Part shown: piece after piece, positions 56,357 through 64,000 of the stretch
Numbering within the stretch: the first letter of the stretch is position 1
How the letters are laid out: each line of letters starts with the position of its first letter
Source of the DNA: Methylococcales bacterium
Lineage (GTDB): Bacteria; Pseudomonadota; Gammaproteobacteria; Methylococcales; Methylomonadaceae
Direction of reading: 5' to 3'
DNA: 64,000 nt
Assembly: GCA_028707085.1 (NCBI GenBank)
Contig: JAQTUW010000013.1
Coordinates: forward strand, 1-64,000
Notes under the pieces: model-generated
Told to the model about the DNA's origin: nothing
What the model saw: the letters and a program-made list of their open reading frames with translations, nothing else
Databases searched by the model: none
Made by a program: the position numbers and the translations under genes

Positions 56357-57829
56357 TTGAGTCCCTTACGCCAATTAATTTCTCAAACCGCAATCTATGG
56401 CCTGAGCAGCATTCTGGGCCGCTTTCTGAATTATCTGCTGGTTCCGCTTTACACCTATACCTTTAGCGCCGAGCAGTACGGCGTGGTGTCGGAGTTTTAT
56501 GCCTACGCCGGTTTTTTGGCTGTGGTGCTGGTCTTTGGACTGGAAACCGGCTATTTCCGCTTTCGGCAAAAACAGACGGCGGACGTAGCAGCCGTCTATG
56601 GCGGCGGTCTGAGTTTTTTGATGCTGACCAGCCTGGGCTTTCTAGCCGCCATTCTGTTCTGGCGGCAGCCACTGGCCGCCTGGCTGCATTATCCCGATCA
56701 TCCCGACTATCTGTGCTGGTTTGCCGGCATACTGGCGGTGGACGCCATGACCGCGCTGCCGTTTGCCCGGCTGCGCGCCGAAAATCGGGCCTGGCGCTTC
56801 GCCGGCATCAAAATGGCGGAAATTTTTGTCACCATCGGCCTGAATCTGTTTTTATTACTGCTCTGCCCCAAGTTGCAGGCGGAATGGCCGGATTTACCGC
56901 TAATCGACTATTACCAGCCGCAAATCGGCGTCGGCTATATATTCCTGGCCAATCTGGCCGCCAGCTTCATCAAGTTGTTGCTGTTGCTGCCGCAATTCCG
57001 CGACTTACGCCTGTCGCTGCCGCCGACGGTACTGATACCCATGCTGCGCTATTCCCTGCCTATGGTGGTGATAGGCTTTGCCGGGATGATTAACGAAATG
57101 CTGGATAGAGCCGTTTTGAAAATTCTGCTGCCTTACGATCTAGCGACCAATCTGAAAATGCTGGGCATTTACGGAGCCTGTTACAAACTGTCTATCCTGA
57201 TGAGTCTGTTCGTGCAAGCCTTCCGCTATGCAGGCGAGCCGTTTTTCTTCGCCTATGCCGGCCACAGTGACGCCAAACGCGCCTATGCGCTGGTCATGCA
57301 GTATTTTGTCATCGCCGGGGTTTTCATTTTTCTGCTGGTGACACTGTATATCGATTTTTTTCAATATTTTATCGGCGCCGAATTCAGGGCCGGGCTAAAG
57401 GTGGTGCCGGTTTTATTGCTGGCCAATCTATGTCTGGGCATTTATGTCAATCTATCTATCTGGTATAAGCTTTCCGACCGCACCGGACTGGGCGCCTGGG
57501 TATCAATTGCCGGAGCCGGCCTGACGGTAGCGCTCAACATCCTGTGGATTCCGCGATGGGGTTACATGGGTTCGGCCTGGGCGACGTTAGCCTGTTACGG
57601 GTTTATGGCCTGCCTGTCCTGGCTGCTGGGCCGCCATTATTATCCGGTGGTCTACCCGCTGGCCAGAATCGGCCTGTATACGAGCCTGGGGCTGGGCCTG
57701 TATTTTGCCGACCGGTATCTGATAGCCATACAGGGCTGGAATGTCTGGCTGACCGGCAGCCTCGGCTTGCTGACTTATCTGATGGTCGCGGGGCTAATGG
57801 ATATCAGACCGCTGCTGAAACGCAGTTGA
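56357..57829 (+). CDS. Polysaccharide biosynthesis flippase (Wzx/MATE-like)
   Basis: A 490-residue membrane protein with about 14 helices of the oligosaccharide flippase family. SSILGRFLNYLLVPLYTYTFSAEQYG at the N-terminus is the family signature, with the repeated alternation of polar and hydrophobic helices typical of the MOP superfamily. The start is the TTG at 56357, which gives the natural N-terminus. It would move a lipid-linked glycan across the inner membrane; no polysaccharide cluster surrounds it. It is probably co-transcribed with trmB. Confidence 0.87.
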   Translation: MSPLRQLISQTAIYGLSSILGRFLNYLLVPLYTYTFSAEQYGVVSEFYAYAGFLAVVLVFGLETGYFRFRQKQTADVAAVYGGGLSFLMLTSLGFLAAILFWRQPLAAWLHYPDHPDYLCWFAGILAVDAMTALPFARLRAENRAWRFAGIKMAEIFVTIGLNLFLLLLCPKLQAEWPDLPLIDYYQPQIGVGYIFLANLAASFIKLLLLLPQFRDLRLSLPPTVLIPMLRYSLPMVVIGFAGMINEMLDRAVLKILLPYDLATNLKMLGIYGACYKLSILMSLFVQAFRYAGEPFFFAYAGHSDAKRAYALVMQYFVIAGVFIFLLVTLYIDFFQYFIGAEFRAGLKVVPVLLLANLCLGIYVNLSIWYKLSDRTGLGAWVSIAGAGLTVALNILWIPRWGYMGSAWATLACYGFMACLSWLLGRHYYPVVYPLARIGLYTSLGLGLYFADRYLIAIQGWNVWLTGSLGLLTYLMVAGLMDIRPLLKRS

Positions 57830-57947
57830 GATATAACGGTAATTTTGAAATTTTGTCGGCAAACTGCATACTGAATTGTATCGGAACGCTTAACATTATA
57901 AATTTCAAACTGAACCACTATCGGATAACCCGCAGTTGTGGATTTTT

Positions 57948-58166
57948 TTATGGCGGCTGCGTATGATAATCTCGCCGCCGCCGTTGGCAGTTGTTGAGGA
58001 TGGTTTGTCTAGCCCGCTTATCCGCTTGTGTCCACTGGCAGATTTCATCCAGACTTCTAAAACAGCCCAGACAGGTATTATTGTCGTCCAGGCAACAACT
58101 TCTGATGCAGGGGGACGGGATCAGGTCTACGATATGAGTGTCAGTCAACTTGATTTCGGCCTTCAT
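57948..58166 (-). CDS. DUF1289 small Cys-rich protein
   Basis: A 72-residue protein whose SPCIRSCCLDDNNTCLGCFRSLDEI and W(T/S)QADKRARQ-like stretch are the DUF1289 signature. Five cysteines suggest a metal or FeS site. It lies on the minus strand between plus-strand flippase and nitroreductase genes, so it has its own promoter. The function is not established. Confidence 0.85.
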   Translation of the reverse strand: MKAEIKLTDTHIVDLIPSPCIRSCCLDDNNTCLGCFRSLDEICQWTQADKRARQTILNNCQRRRRDYHTQPP

Positions 58167-58209
58167 GTGGTAAACCAGTGTTTTTAGTAGCTAACTGTTA
58201 TTTAATATC

Positions 58210-58881
58210 ATGAGTATATCAAAGCAGGACATTATCGATGCATTCTGGTTTCGCCATGCCTGCAAGGAGTTTGATGTCGCCAAACCGGTGAGCAGGGAGG
58301 ATTTTGATTTTATTCTGGAAACCGCACGACTGTCACCCAGTTCCTTCGGCCTTGAACCCTGGAAATTTCTGGTGGTGCAAAATCCCGATCTGCGCGAAAA
58401 ACTGAGGCAATATACCTGGGGTGGGCAGTTGCAACTGCCTACCGCCAGTTATGTCCTTGTCGCCCTGCTGCGCAAGAGCGCTTTTATGCGTTACGACAGC
58501 CCCTATATCCAGAATTTTATGCGACAGGTGCAAAATCTTTCCGAACTCGCCTGCAAAATCCGTACTTCCATCCTGGAAAAATTTCAGGCCGACGACTTTG
58601 ACCTGCTGAATTCCGAGCGCAGCATGGCCGACTGGTCAGCGAGACAAACCTATCTGCCGCTGGCGAATATGATGACCGCCGCGGCGCTGATCGGCATAGA
58701 CACCTGTCCGATAGAGGGCTTCGATCAGAATAGCCTGGAAAATCTGCTGGCAAAAGAACTGGGGATAGACCGGCAGGGCTGGGGCGTCGCCTATTTGCTG
58801 GCATTCGGTTACCGCAAGGCCGATCCGAATTGGCCCAAAACCCGGCAACCCATCGATAACATAGTGGAGTGGTTTGAATAG
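58210..58881 (+). CDS. Nitroreductase-family NAD(P)H-dependent flavin oxidoreductase
   Basis: A 223-residue FMN enzyme. FWFRHACKEFDVAKPVS (RRS-like motif), ARLSPSSFGLEPWKFLVV and FGYRKADP near the C-terminus match the NfsB/YdgI-type subgroup. Members reduce nitroaromatics, quinones or flavins with NAD(P)H; the natural substrate is unclear. It is divergent from the DUF1289 gene and converges with the exported phosphatase, with a perfect palindrome between. Confidence 0.9.
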   Translation: MSISKQDIIDAFWFRHACKEFDVAKPVSREDFDFILETARLSPSSFGLEPWKFLVVQNPDLREKLRQYTWGGQLQLPTASYVLVALLRKSAFMRYDSPYIQNFMRQVQNLSELACKIRTSILEKFQADDFDLLNSERSMADWSARQTYLPLANMMTAAALIGIDTCPIEGFDQNSLENLLAKELGIDRQGWGVAYLLAFGYRKADPNWPKTRQPIDNIVEWFE

Positions 58882-58936
58882 GCAGGGCGACGGCTTTTTC
58901 AACGATTATTGGACGGACGTTGACTCGCAGCCGATT

Positions 58937-58962
58937 CGGACGGCCTCCTAGGAGGCCGTCCG
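58937..58962. repeat. Perfect 26-bp palindrome between convergent genes
   Basis: CGGACGGCCTCCT and its exact reverse complement meet at the centre (58949/58950). As RNA it would form an 11-bp GC-rich stem; no T tract follows on either strand. It may still act as a two-way terminator for the convergent genes. Its left side (TTCGGACGGCCTCCT) resembles the core of the dispersed repeat family. Confidence 0.6.
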
Positions 58963-58976
58963 CCAAACAGACTGAA

Positions 58977-60338
58977 TTAACGCCCGGCCCGCCGTCTGAA
59001 ATCGAACGCCTCTAATAGATTATTGGCTTTGGCGTCACGCTCCGATAAGGGTTGCAAATCGAAGCGGGTTTCGATCAAACGCAGGATAGAGGTGGTATCG
59101 TAAGGCGTATGATCGACATAACCCTTCTTAGCGAACGGCGAAACGATAATCGCCGGAATCCGGCTCCCGAGCCCCCAGCGGTCGATGACCGGCGGTGCAG
59201 CGTGATCCCAGAAGCCGCCATATTCATCGTAGGTGATAACAATTGCGGTACTGGGCCAGATCGGGCTATTGCGAATGGCCTCGACAATCTCCCGGACATC
59301 CTTGTCGCCCTCGGCAACACTGGAATAGCCAGGGTGCTGGTTTTCGCTGCCCGCCGGCTTGTAAAACGCTACCTGTGGAAAGCTGCCGTTCAGATCGGTC
59401 AACAGCCGGGATCGGTCTTTTAAATGCTCGTTGCGCGCAGCGGTACCGGGGGCATAATTGCTGTAATAGACAAAAGGCTGATGATGAAACTGAAAATGAT
59501 CCGCGGTTTTTCGTCCGGCCACTGCGTCATCCCAGCCGCCGGCATACCAGGCCCAGGATATGGATTTTTCGGACAGCCGGTCGCCAATGGTGGCATGAAG
59601 CAACGGCGGCAGGCGATTGTCGGCATGCCCGGTGTCAAACGGCGGATAAAACGGCTGAAGGGTGCCGACCGCATAACCGTCTTCGGTTACCGCCGGATCG
59701 GTTAACGGCCTGCCTGTGACGGTATCGAATATCCATTGCCTAAGCTCGGGCGGCGCATCCTTAAATTCGGGGGTGCAGGCGCAAATCAGCCATTGATGGT
59801 TCAAAAAGGAACCGCCGAAAGCACTCTGAAAAAAATTGTCGGCCAGGGTAAACGCTTTGGCATACTGCCACAATGCCGATTCCGGCTGGCGATAATAGCC
59901 CATGACCAGACCGCCGGCCGAAGACAGGGCGGCAAACCGGTCGTTGCGGCCGCCGTCGATCTGCATCTGATGAATAAAAAACCGATGCGTCAGATCAGGG
60001 TGTTTTTCATTTGCAGGAACATAAGCGGCAATATCGAAAGGCTTGTTCGGCAAATCCCGCGGAAAACGGTTGTCCGGCTGGCCATCGTCCATCACCGCCG
60101 GCAAATATTGATAAGTACGTCCGTATTCATCCACCTGGATTGCCGCATTTTTGGCGTTGGCTATGCCATTCGCGCCCGGAAACCAGCCGAACAGGCTGTC
60201 AAAACTGCGATTTTCGAGATAAATGACAACAATATGCTCAATGCGCGCCAGATCCTTGCCTGCCGCCAGCGAGACAGCAGGCTGAAATGCTGCCAGGACG
60301 GCGGCAAGCATGGTGATACGAAAAAAAGTCATAAACAT
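58977..60338 (-). CDS. Exported acid phosphatase/phospholipase C-like phosphoesterase
   Basis: A 453-residue exported protein with a signal peptide (1-25). It belongs to the phosphoesterase (AcpA/PLC) family: HIVVIYLENRSFDSLFGWFPG near the N-terminus supplies the active-site pattern with Glu and Asn metal ligands, QSAFGGSFLNHQWLI, and IVITYDEYGGFWDHAAPP near residue 360 supplies the second half of the site. It may release phosphate from phospholipids or organophosphates in the periplasm. No Pho box was seen upstream (60339-60418). Confidence 0.87.
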   Translation of the reverse strand: MFMTFFRITMLAAVLAAFQPAVSLAAGKDLARIEHIVVIYLENRSFDSLFGWFPGANGIANAKNAAIQVDEYGRTYQYLPAVMDDGQPDNRFPRDLPNKPFDIAAYVPANEKHPDLTHRFFIHQMQIDGGRNDRFAALSSAGGLVMGYYRQPESALWQYAKAFTLADNFFQSAFGGSFLNHQWLICACTPEFKDAPPELRQWIFDTVTGRPLTDPAVTEDGYAVGTLQPFYPPFDTGHADNRLPPLLHATIGDRLSEKSISWAWYAGGWDDAVAGRKTADHFQFHHQPFVYYSNYAPGTAARNEHLKDRSRLLTDLNGSFPQVAFYKPAGSENQHPGYSSVAEGDKDVREIVEAIRNSPIWPSTAIVITYDEYGGFWDHAAPPVIDRWGLGSRIPAIIVSPFAKKGYVDHTPYDTTSILRLIETRFDLQPLSERDAKANNLLEAFDFRRRAGR

Positions 60339-60418
60339 ACCTGCCTGTAAATTGAAGATTTCATGCCGAAATGTTAACCGCTAAAATTGTAATATTGTTG
60401 CTTGCGCCCATATGAACA

Positions 60419-62035
60419 TCAGCCCTTATAAATACCCCGATAGCCGGATGAAATCGGGTAGCGGCGGTCGCGACCAAAAGCTTTAGGGGTAATGCGGATA
60501 CCGGGCGGCGACTGCCTGCGCTTGTATTCGTTTCTATCGACCAGGGTAATGGCCCGATTCACATCTTCCAGCCGGTAACCCCTGGCCAGAATCTCGTCTG
60601 CGGGCAAATCCTGTTCGATATACAGCGCTAGAATAGGATCCAGCACTGCATAGGGCGGCAGGGAGTCCTCGTCTTTTTGATCTGGAGCCAGTTCGGCGGA
60701 CGGCGGTCTGCCGATCACCCGCGGCGGAATGACAGGAGACAGGCTGTTGCGGTATTCCGCCAGACGATAGACCAGCAATTTGTATACATCCTTTAGCGGT
60801 GCAAAGCCGCCGGCCATGTCGCCATACAGGGTAGCGTAACCGACGCTCATTTCACTTTTGTTACCCGTCGTCAGCAACAGTTTACCCTGTTTGTTGGACA
60901 GCGCCATCAACACCACGCCCCGACAGCGGGCCTGAATGTTTTCTTCGGTGGTGTCCTGCCGGCTGCCGGCAAACAGCGGCGTCAGCATCCGGCTGAAGGC
61001 CTCGACCGCCGGCTCGATTGGAATGATATGCCATTTTACCCCCAGTGCATCCGCTTCCAGGCAGGCGTCTTCGATGCTCATATCCAGCGTGTAACGCGAA
61101 GGCATCAGCACCGCTTCCACCTTGTCCGCACCTAACGCGTCAACGGCCAGCGCCAGCACCAACGCGGAATCGATGCCGCCGGACAGACCCAGTATGGCCC
61201 CCTGGAAGCCGTTTTTTCTGACATAGTCCCTGACACCCAGCACCAGCGCCTTGTATTCGCTAATCACCGGCTGATAATGTGCGGCAATCTGGCCGGCAAT
61301 CGGCTGGCAATCGATAAATTCAACCACGCTCAACTGCTCTTCGAATTCGGCGGCGCGAAACACGATCTCGCCGTTCCGGTCGGCTACAAAGGATGCGCCG
61401 TCGAAAATCAGCTCGTCCTGACCGCCAATCTGGTTGACATAAACGAGCGGAGTTTTTGCGCTCTGAAGCTGTCCGCAAATAATCTCTTCACGCTGATGCA
61501 CCTTGCCGGCATGAAACGGCGAAGCGTTCAGGGTGAGAATAATCTCGGCGCCTGCCTGACGATTTTTTTCGATAATGCCGGGCTGCCAGATGTCTTCGCA
61601 GATAGTCAGGGCCAGACGGGTGTTTTTGATACTGAACAATGTGGTTTGCGTAGCGGCGCTGAAATACCGCTGTTCATCGAAAACGCCGTAATTGGGCAGC
61701 GCATTTTTATGGTATTCCGCAATAATTCTGCCGTCGGCTAAAACAGCCGCACTATTATATAAAAGCCCGTCCCGATAACCTGGATAACCGATTACCGCAT
61801 GAATACCCTCGATACCGGCGGCAATATCCAGCACGGCCTGTTCGGCCTGGCGAATAAAGTCATTGCGAAACAGCAGGTCTTCCGGCGGGTAACCGGTAAT
61901 GCATAATTCGGAAAATACCACCACATCGGCCTGCAACTGTTTGGCCTGTTCTACGGCGGCAATAATTTTGGCGGTATTGGCCGCAATATCCGCAACTGTA
62001 AAATTGAATTGAGCAAGAGCGATTTTTATGGTCAT
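60419..62035 (-). CDS. nadE: Glutamine-dependent NAD+ synthetase
   Basis: A 538-residue two-domain enzyme. The N-terminal nitrilase-like glutaminase (about 1-250) shows the catalytic Glu in FSELCITGYPPEDLL, the Lys in KNALPNYGVFDEQRYF and Cys in LTICEDIW. The synthetase domain has LSGGIDSALVLALAVDALG and TGNKSEMSVGYATLYGD. It makes NAD+ from nicotinate adenine dinucleotide with glutamine nitrogen. It follows sucD by 3 bases, so it is the third gene of a sucC-sucD-nadE unit. Confidence 0.96.
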   Translation of the reverse strand: MTIKIALAQFNFTVADIAANTAKIIAAVEQAKQLQADVVVFSELCITGYPPEDLLFRNDFIRQAEQAVLDIAAGIEGIHAVIGYPGYRDGLLYNSAAVLADGRIIAEYHKNALPNYGVFDEQRYFSAATQTTLFSIKNTRLALTICEDIWQPGIIEKNRQAGAEIILTLNASPFHAGKVHQREEIICGQLQSAKTPLVYVNQIGGQDELIFDGASFVADRNGEIVFRAAEFEEQLSVVEFIDCQPIAGQIAAHYQPVISEYKALVLGVRDYVRKNGFQGAILGLSGGIDSALVLALAVDALGADKVEAVLMPSRYTLDMSIEDACLEADALGVKWHIIPIEPAVEAFSRMLTPLFAGSRQDTTEENIQARCRGVVLMALSNKQGKLLLTTGNKSEMSVGYATLYGDMAGGFAPLKDVYKLLVYRLAEYRNSLSPVIPPRVIGRPPSAELAPDQKDEDSLPPYAVLDPILALYIEQDLPADEILARGYRLEDVNRAITLVDRNEYKRRQSPPGIRITPKAFGRDRRYPISSGYRGIYKG

Positions 62036-62038
62036 GAC

Positions 62039-62911
62039 TTAAACGGAAAAACAGGCCCTCATTGCCGCACCGATATCGGATGGGGAACTGACCATCTCCA
62101 CTCCGGCAGCCTTCAAGGCGGCGACTTTGCCGGCCGCCGTGCCGGCCCCGCCGGTGACTATGGCGCCGGCATGGCCCATGCGTTTGCCGGGCGGTGCCGT
62201 CTGGCCGGCGATATAGCCGACCACCGGCTTGCTGACGCCGGCTTTAATAAACTCGGCCGCCAGCTCTTCGTCGCTACCGCCAATTTCACCGACCATGACG
62301 ATACCCTGCGTCTGCGGGTCGCTCTGAAAGCGGCTGAGCACATCAATAAAATTCATGCCGCGGATCGGATCGCCACCGATGCCGACACAGGTGCTTTGCC
62401 CCAGTTGCTGCCGAGTGGTCTGGTGTACGGCTTCGTAGGTCAGGGTGCCGGAACGGGAAACGATGCCGATTTTTCCCGGCGTATGAATATGACCGGGCAT
62501 GATGCCGATTTTACATTGTCCCGGGGTAATCACGCCCGGACAATTGGGACCGACCAGCAAAGAGCGGCTGCCCTGCAGGGCAGCCTTGACTTTCAGCATG
62601 TCCAGAACCGGAATGCCTTCGGTAATACAGACGATCAATTCAATGCCGGCGTCGGCCGCTTCCAGTATCGCGTCGGCCGCGTAGAATGGCGGCACATAAA
62701 TCATGCTGGCGTTAGCTGCGGTGGCTTTTACCGCCTGTTGCACGGTGTCGAACACCGGTAAATCCAGATGGACGCCGCCGCCACGGCCGGGCGTGACTCC
62801 GGCCAGTAATTTACTGCCATACGCCACAGCCTGCTGCGAATGAAAAGTCCCCTGTTTACCGGTGAATCCCTGACAAATCAGCCGGGTATCGTTGTCTATC
62901 AGAATGCTCAT
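62039..62911 (-). CDS. sucD: Succinyl-CoA ligase alpha subunit
   Basis: A 290-residue CoA-binding subunit. [17 protein letters not shown] at the N-terminus, [32 protein letters not shown] and the phosphohistidine loop [13 protein letters not shown] follow E. coli SucD closely. The reaction interconverts succinyl-CoA and succinate with phosphorylation of a nucleotide. Its start overlaps the sucC stop (ATGA). In serine-cycle methylotrophs the related malate thiokinase (MtkAB) must be considered; the residues here are nearer SucD. Confidence 0.93.
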   Translation of the reverse strand: MSILIDNDTRLICQGFTGKQGTFHSQQAVAYGSKLLAGVTPGRGGGVHLDLPVFDTVQQAVKATAANASMIYVPPFYAADAILEAADAGIELIVCITEGIPVLDMLKVKAALQGSRSLLVGPNCPGVITPGQCKIGIMPGHIHTPGKIGIVSRSGTLTYEAVHQTTRQQLGQSTCVGIGGDPIRGMNFIDVLSRFQSDPQTQGIVMVGEIGGSDEELAAEFIKAGVSKPVVGYIAGQTAPPGKRMGHAGAIVTGGAGTAAGKVAALKAAGVEMVSSPSDIGAAMRACFSV

Positions 62912-64000
62912 GCAGCCTCCGCCAGCGCTACGACCTGCTCGGCCGCACTGTTCAAATCGTCTGCGGCAATCAGCCCCAGGCGGGAATTGGCCAACATCGC
63001 CCGACCCAGCTCGGCATTGGTGCCTTCCAGCCTGACCACCACCGGAATATGCAGACGCATTTCTTCAATGGCAGCCAGAATACCGGCGGCAATCACATCG
63101 CACTGTACGATACCGCCGAAAATATTCACCAGCACGGCTTTGACCACGCCATCGGCCAGTATCAGTTTGAAAGCTTCCCTGACTTTATCCTTGTTTGTAC
63201 CGCCGCCGACATCCAGAAAATTAGCCGGCGAACCGCCCTTGAGCTTAACCATGTCCATGGTCGCCATCGCCAGTCCGGCACCGTTGACCATGCAGCCTAT
63301 ATTGCCGCCCAGAGTGATATAGTTGAGGTCGAACTGCCTGGCTTCGGCTTCCCTGGGATCTTCCTGGGTGACATCCCGCAATGCTGCTATATCGGCATGC
63401 GTGGCGATGGCGTTATCGTCGAAGTTAATTTTCGCATCTAGCGCCAGCAAATGACCCCGTTCGGTTTCAATCAGTGGGTTGATCTCGATCTGGCTGGCAT
63501 CCTTGGCCAGAAACAGTTGATACATTCCAGACATGACACCTTGCAGTTGCGATTGCTGATCCTTGCCCAATCCCAGCGCCGCGCCGACCAGACGACATTG
63601 ATACGGTTGCAGACCAGCGGCCGGATGCACGGCTACCCGCACAATTTTTTCCGGACTTTCCGCCGCCACCTGTTCTATGTCCATGCCACCCGCGGCCGAA
63701 GCGATGAATAACAGGCGTTCAGTCTCGCGATTGATCACCAGACTCAGATAAAACTCGTTTTTTATCTCCGAAACCTCTTCAACCAATAGGCCGTTCACAG
63801 GCAGTCCGGCGCTATCGGTCTGATGCGTTATCAAATGTTTACCTAACATGGCGGCGCTATATTCGTAGACCTCGGCCAGACTCTGCACCACTTTGACGCC
63901 ACCGGCCTTGCCGCGGGCGCCGGCATGAATCTGCGCCTTGAGCACCCAGGCCGAACCGGGCAGAGACTCTGCAAATTCCACAGCCTGCTGTGGACTGCAG
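62908..64000 (-). CDS. sucC: Succinyl-CoA ligase beta subunit (partial, 5' end beyond the window)
   Basis: The frame is open to the right edge, so the first residues (roughly 25 by comparison with E. coli) are missing; the first GTG seen at 63981 is internal. Conserved ATP-grasp segments are [60 protein letters not shown] and [17 protein letters not shown]. The VNIFGGI and [10 protein letters not shown] sequences agree with SucC; the equivalent MtkA regions read VNIFAGI and RLAGTN. It is the first gene seen of sucC-sucD-nadE. Confidence 0.93.
   Translation of the reverse strand, partial: CSPQQAVEFAESLPGSAWVLKAQIHAGARGKAGGVKVVQSLAEVYEYSAAMLGKHLITHQTDSAGLPVNGLLVEEVSEIKNEFYLSLVINRETERLLFIASAAGGMDIEQVAAESPEKIVRVAVHPAAGLQPYQCRLVGAALGLGKDQQSQLQGVMSGMYQLFLAKDASQIEINPLIETERGHLLALDAKINFDDNAIATHADIAALRDVTQEDPREAEARQFDLNYITLGGNIGCMVNGAGLAMATMDMVKLKGGSPANFLDVGGGTNKDKVREAFKLILADGVVKAVLVNIFGGIVQCDVIAAGILAAIEEMRLHIPVVVRLEGTNAELGRAMLANSRLGLIAADDLNSAAEQVVALAEAA

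Overview
The window reads as ordinary chromosome of a gammaproteobacterium of intermediate G+C. Family resemblances (an SmbP-like periplasmic protein, a single-chain Nfn-like FeS/flavin oxidoreductase, a DUF1614 membrane protein, a PAP2 phosphatase next to an MJ1255/VC2487-type glycosyltransferase, sucCD beside nadE) are what I would expect in a methanotroph of the order Methylococcales. No methane oxidation gene lies in the window, so this placement is an inference. I see no rRNA, tRNA, CRISPR array, prophage or complete insertion sequence.

Layout. 1-12 kb: the end of an RraA-like gene and an orphan RND adaptor, an unknown exported protein, a sulfurtransferase/quinone oxidoreductase pair, and recC-recB without recD beside them. 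12-20 kb: an SDR enzyme, an SmbP-like protein with a strong terminator, then coaD-ferredoxin-nucleosidase-like and gpmI-envC-ctpA, both on the minus strand. 20-23 kb: an ArsR-type regulator, a membrane rhodanese, secB, gpsA and argC. 23-34 kb: phoBR, the 1225-residue fused oxidoreductase, secF (no secD), trkH, then a PAP2 phosphatase and glycosyltransferase behind a candidate double Pho box. 34-42 kb: a second orphan adaptor, gcvH, dgkA, a PfkB kinase, mazG, and a histidine kinase/CDF transporter/NtrC-type regulator run. 42-53 kb: a GT39-like membrane protein, a zinc-ribbon metallopeptidase, an ABC-F ATPase, trpC, DUF1614, ileS-lspA and an RMD1-family protein. 53-64 kb: aroG followed by a ThiS-ThiG fusion, trmB with a flippase, DUF1289, a nitroreductase, an acid phosphatase-like exported protein, nadE, sucD and a truncated sucC.

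Two themes stand out. First, phosphate: phoBR has a candidate Pho box, and a lipid-phosphatase/glycosyltransferase operon 7 kb away carries CTGTCAT-like units in exact 11-base register, which suggests phosphate-controlled membrane lipid remodelling. Second, sulfur: the ArsR-type regulator has two cysteines at the positions and spacing of the SqrR/BigR persulfide sensors and sits directly before a rhodanese in the position normally held in a yibN-grxC-secB-gpsA cluster. Other points of interest are the ThiS-ThiG fusion, the fused Nfn-like enzyme with an unexplained N-terminal domain, the CDF transporter inside a two-component operon, and a dispersed intergenic repeat of about 35 bases found at least three times.
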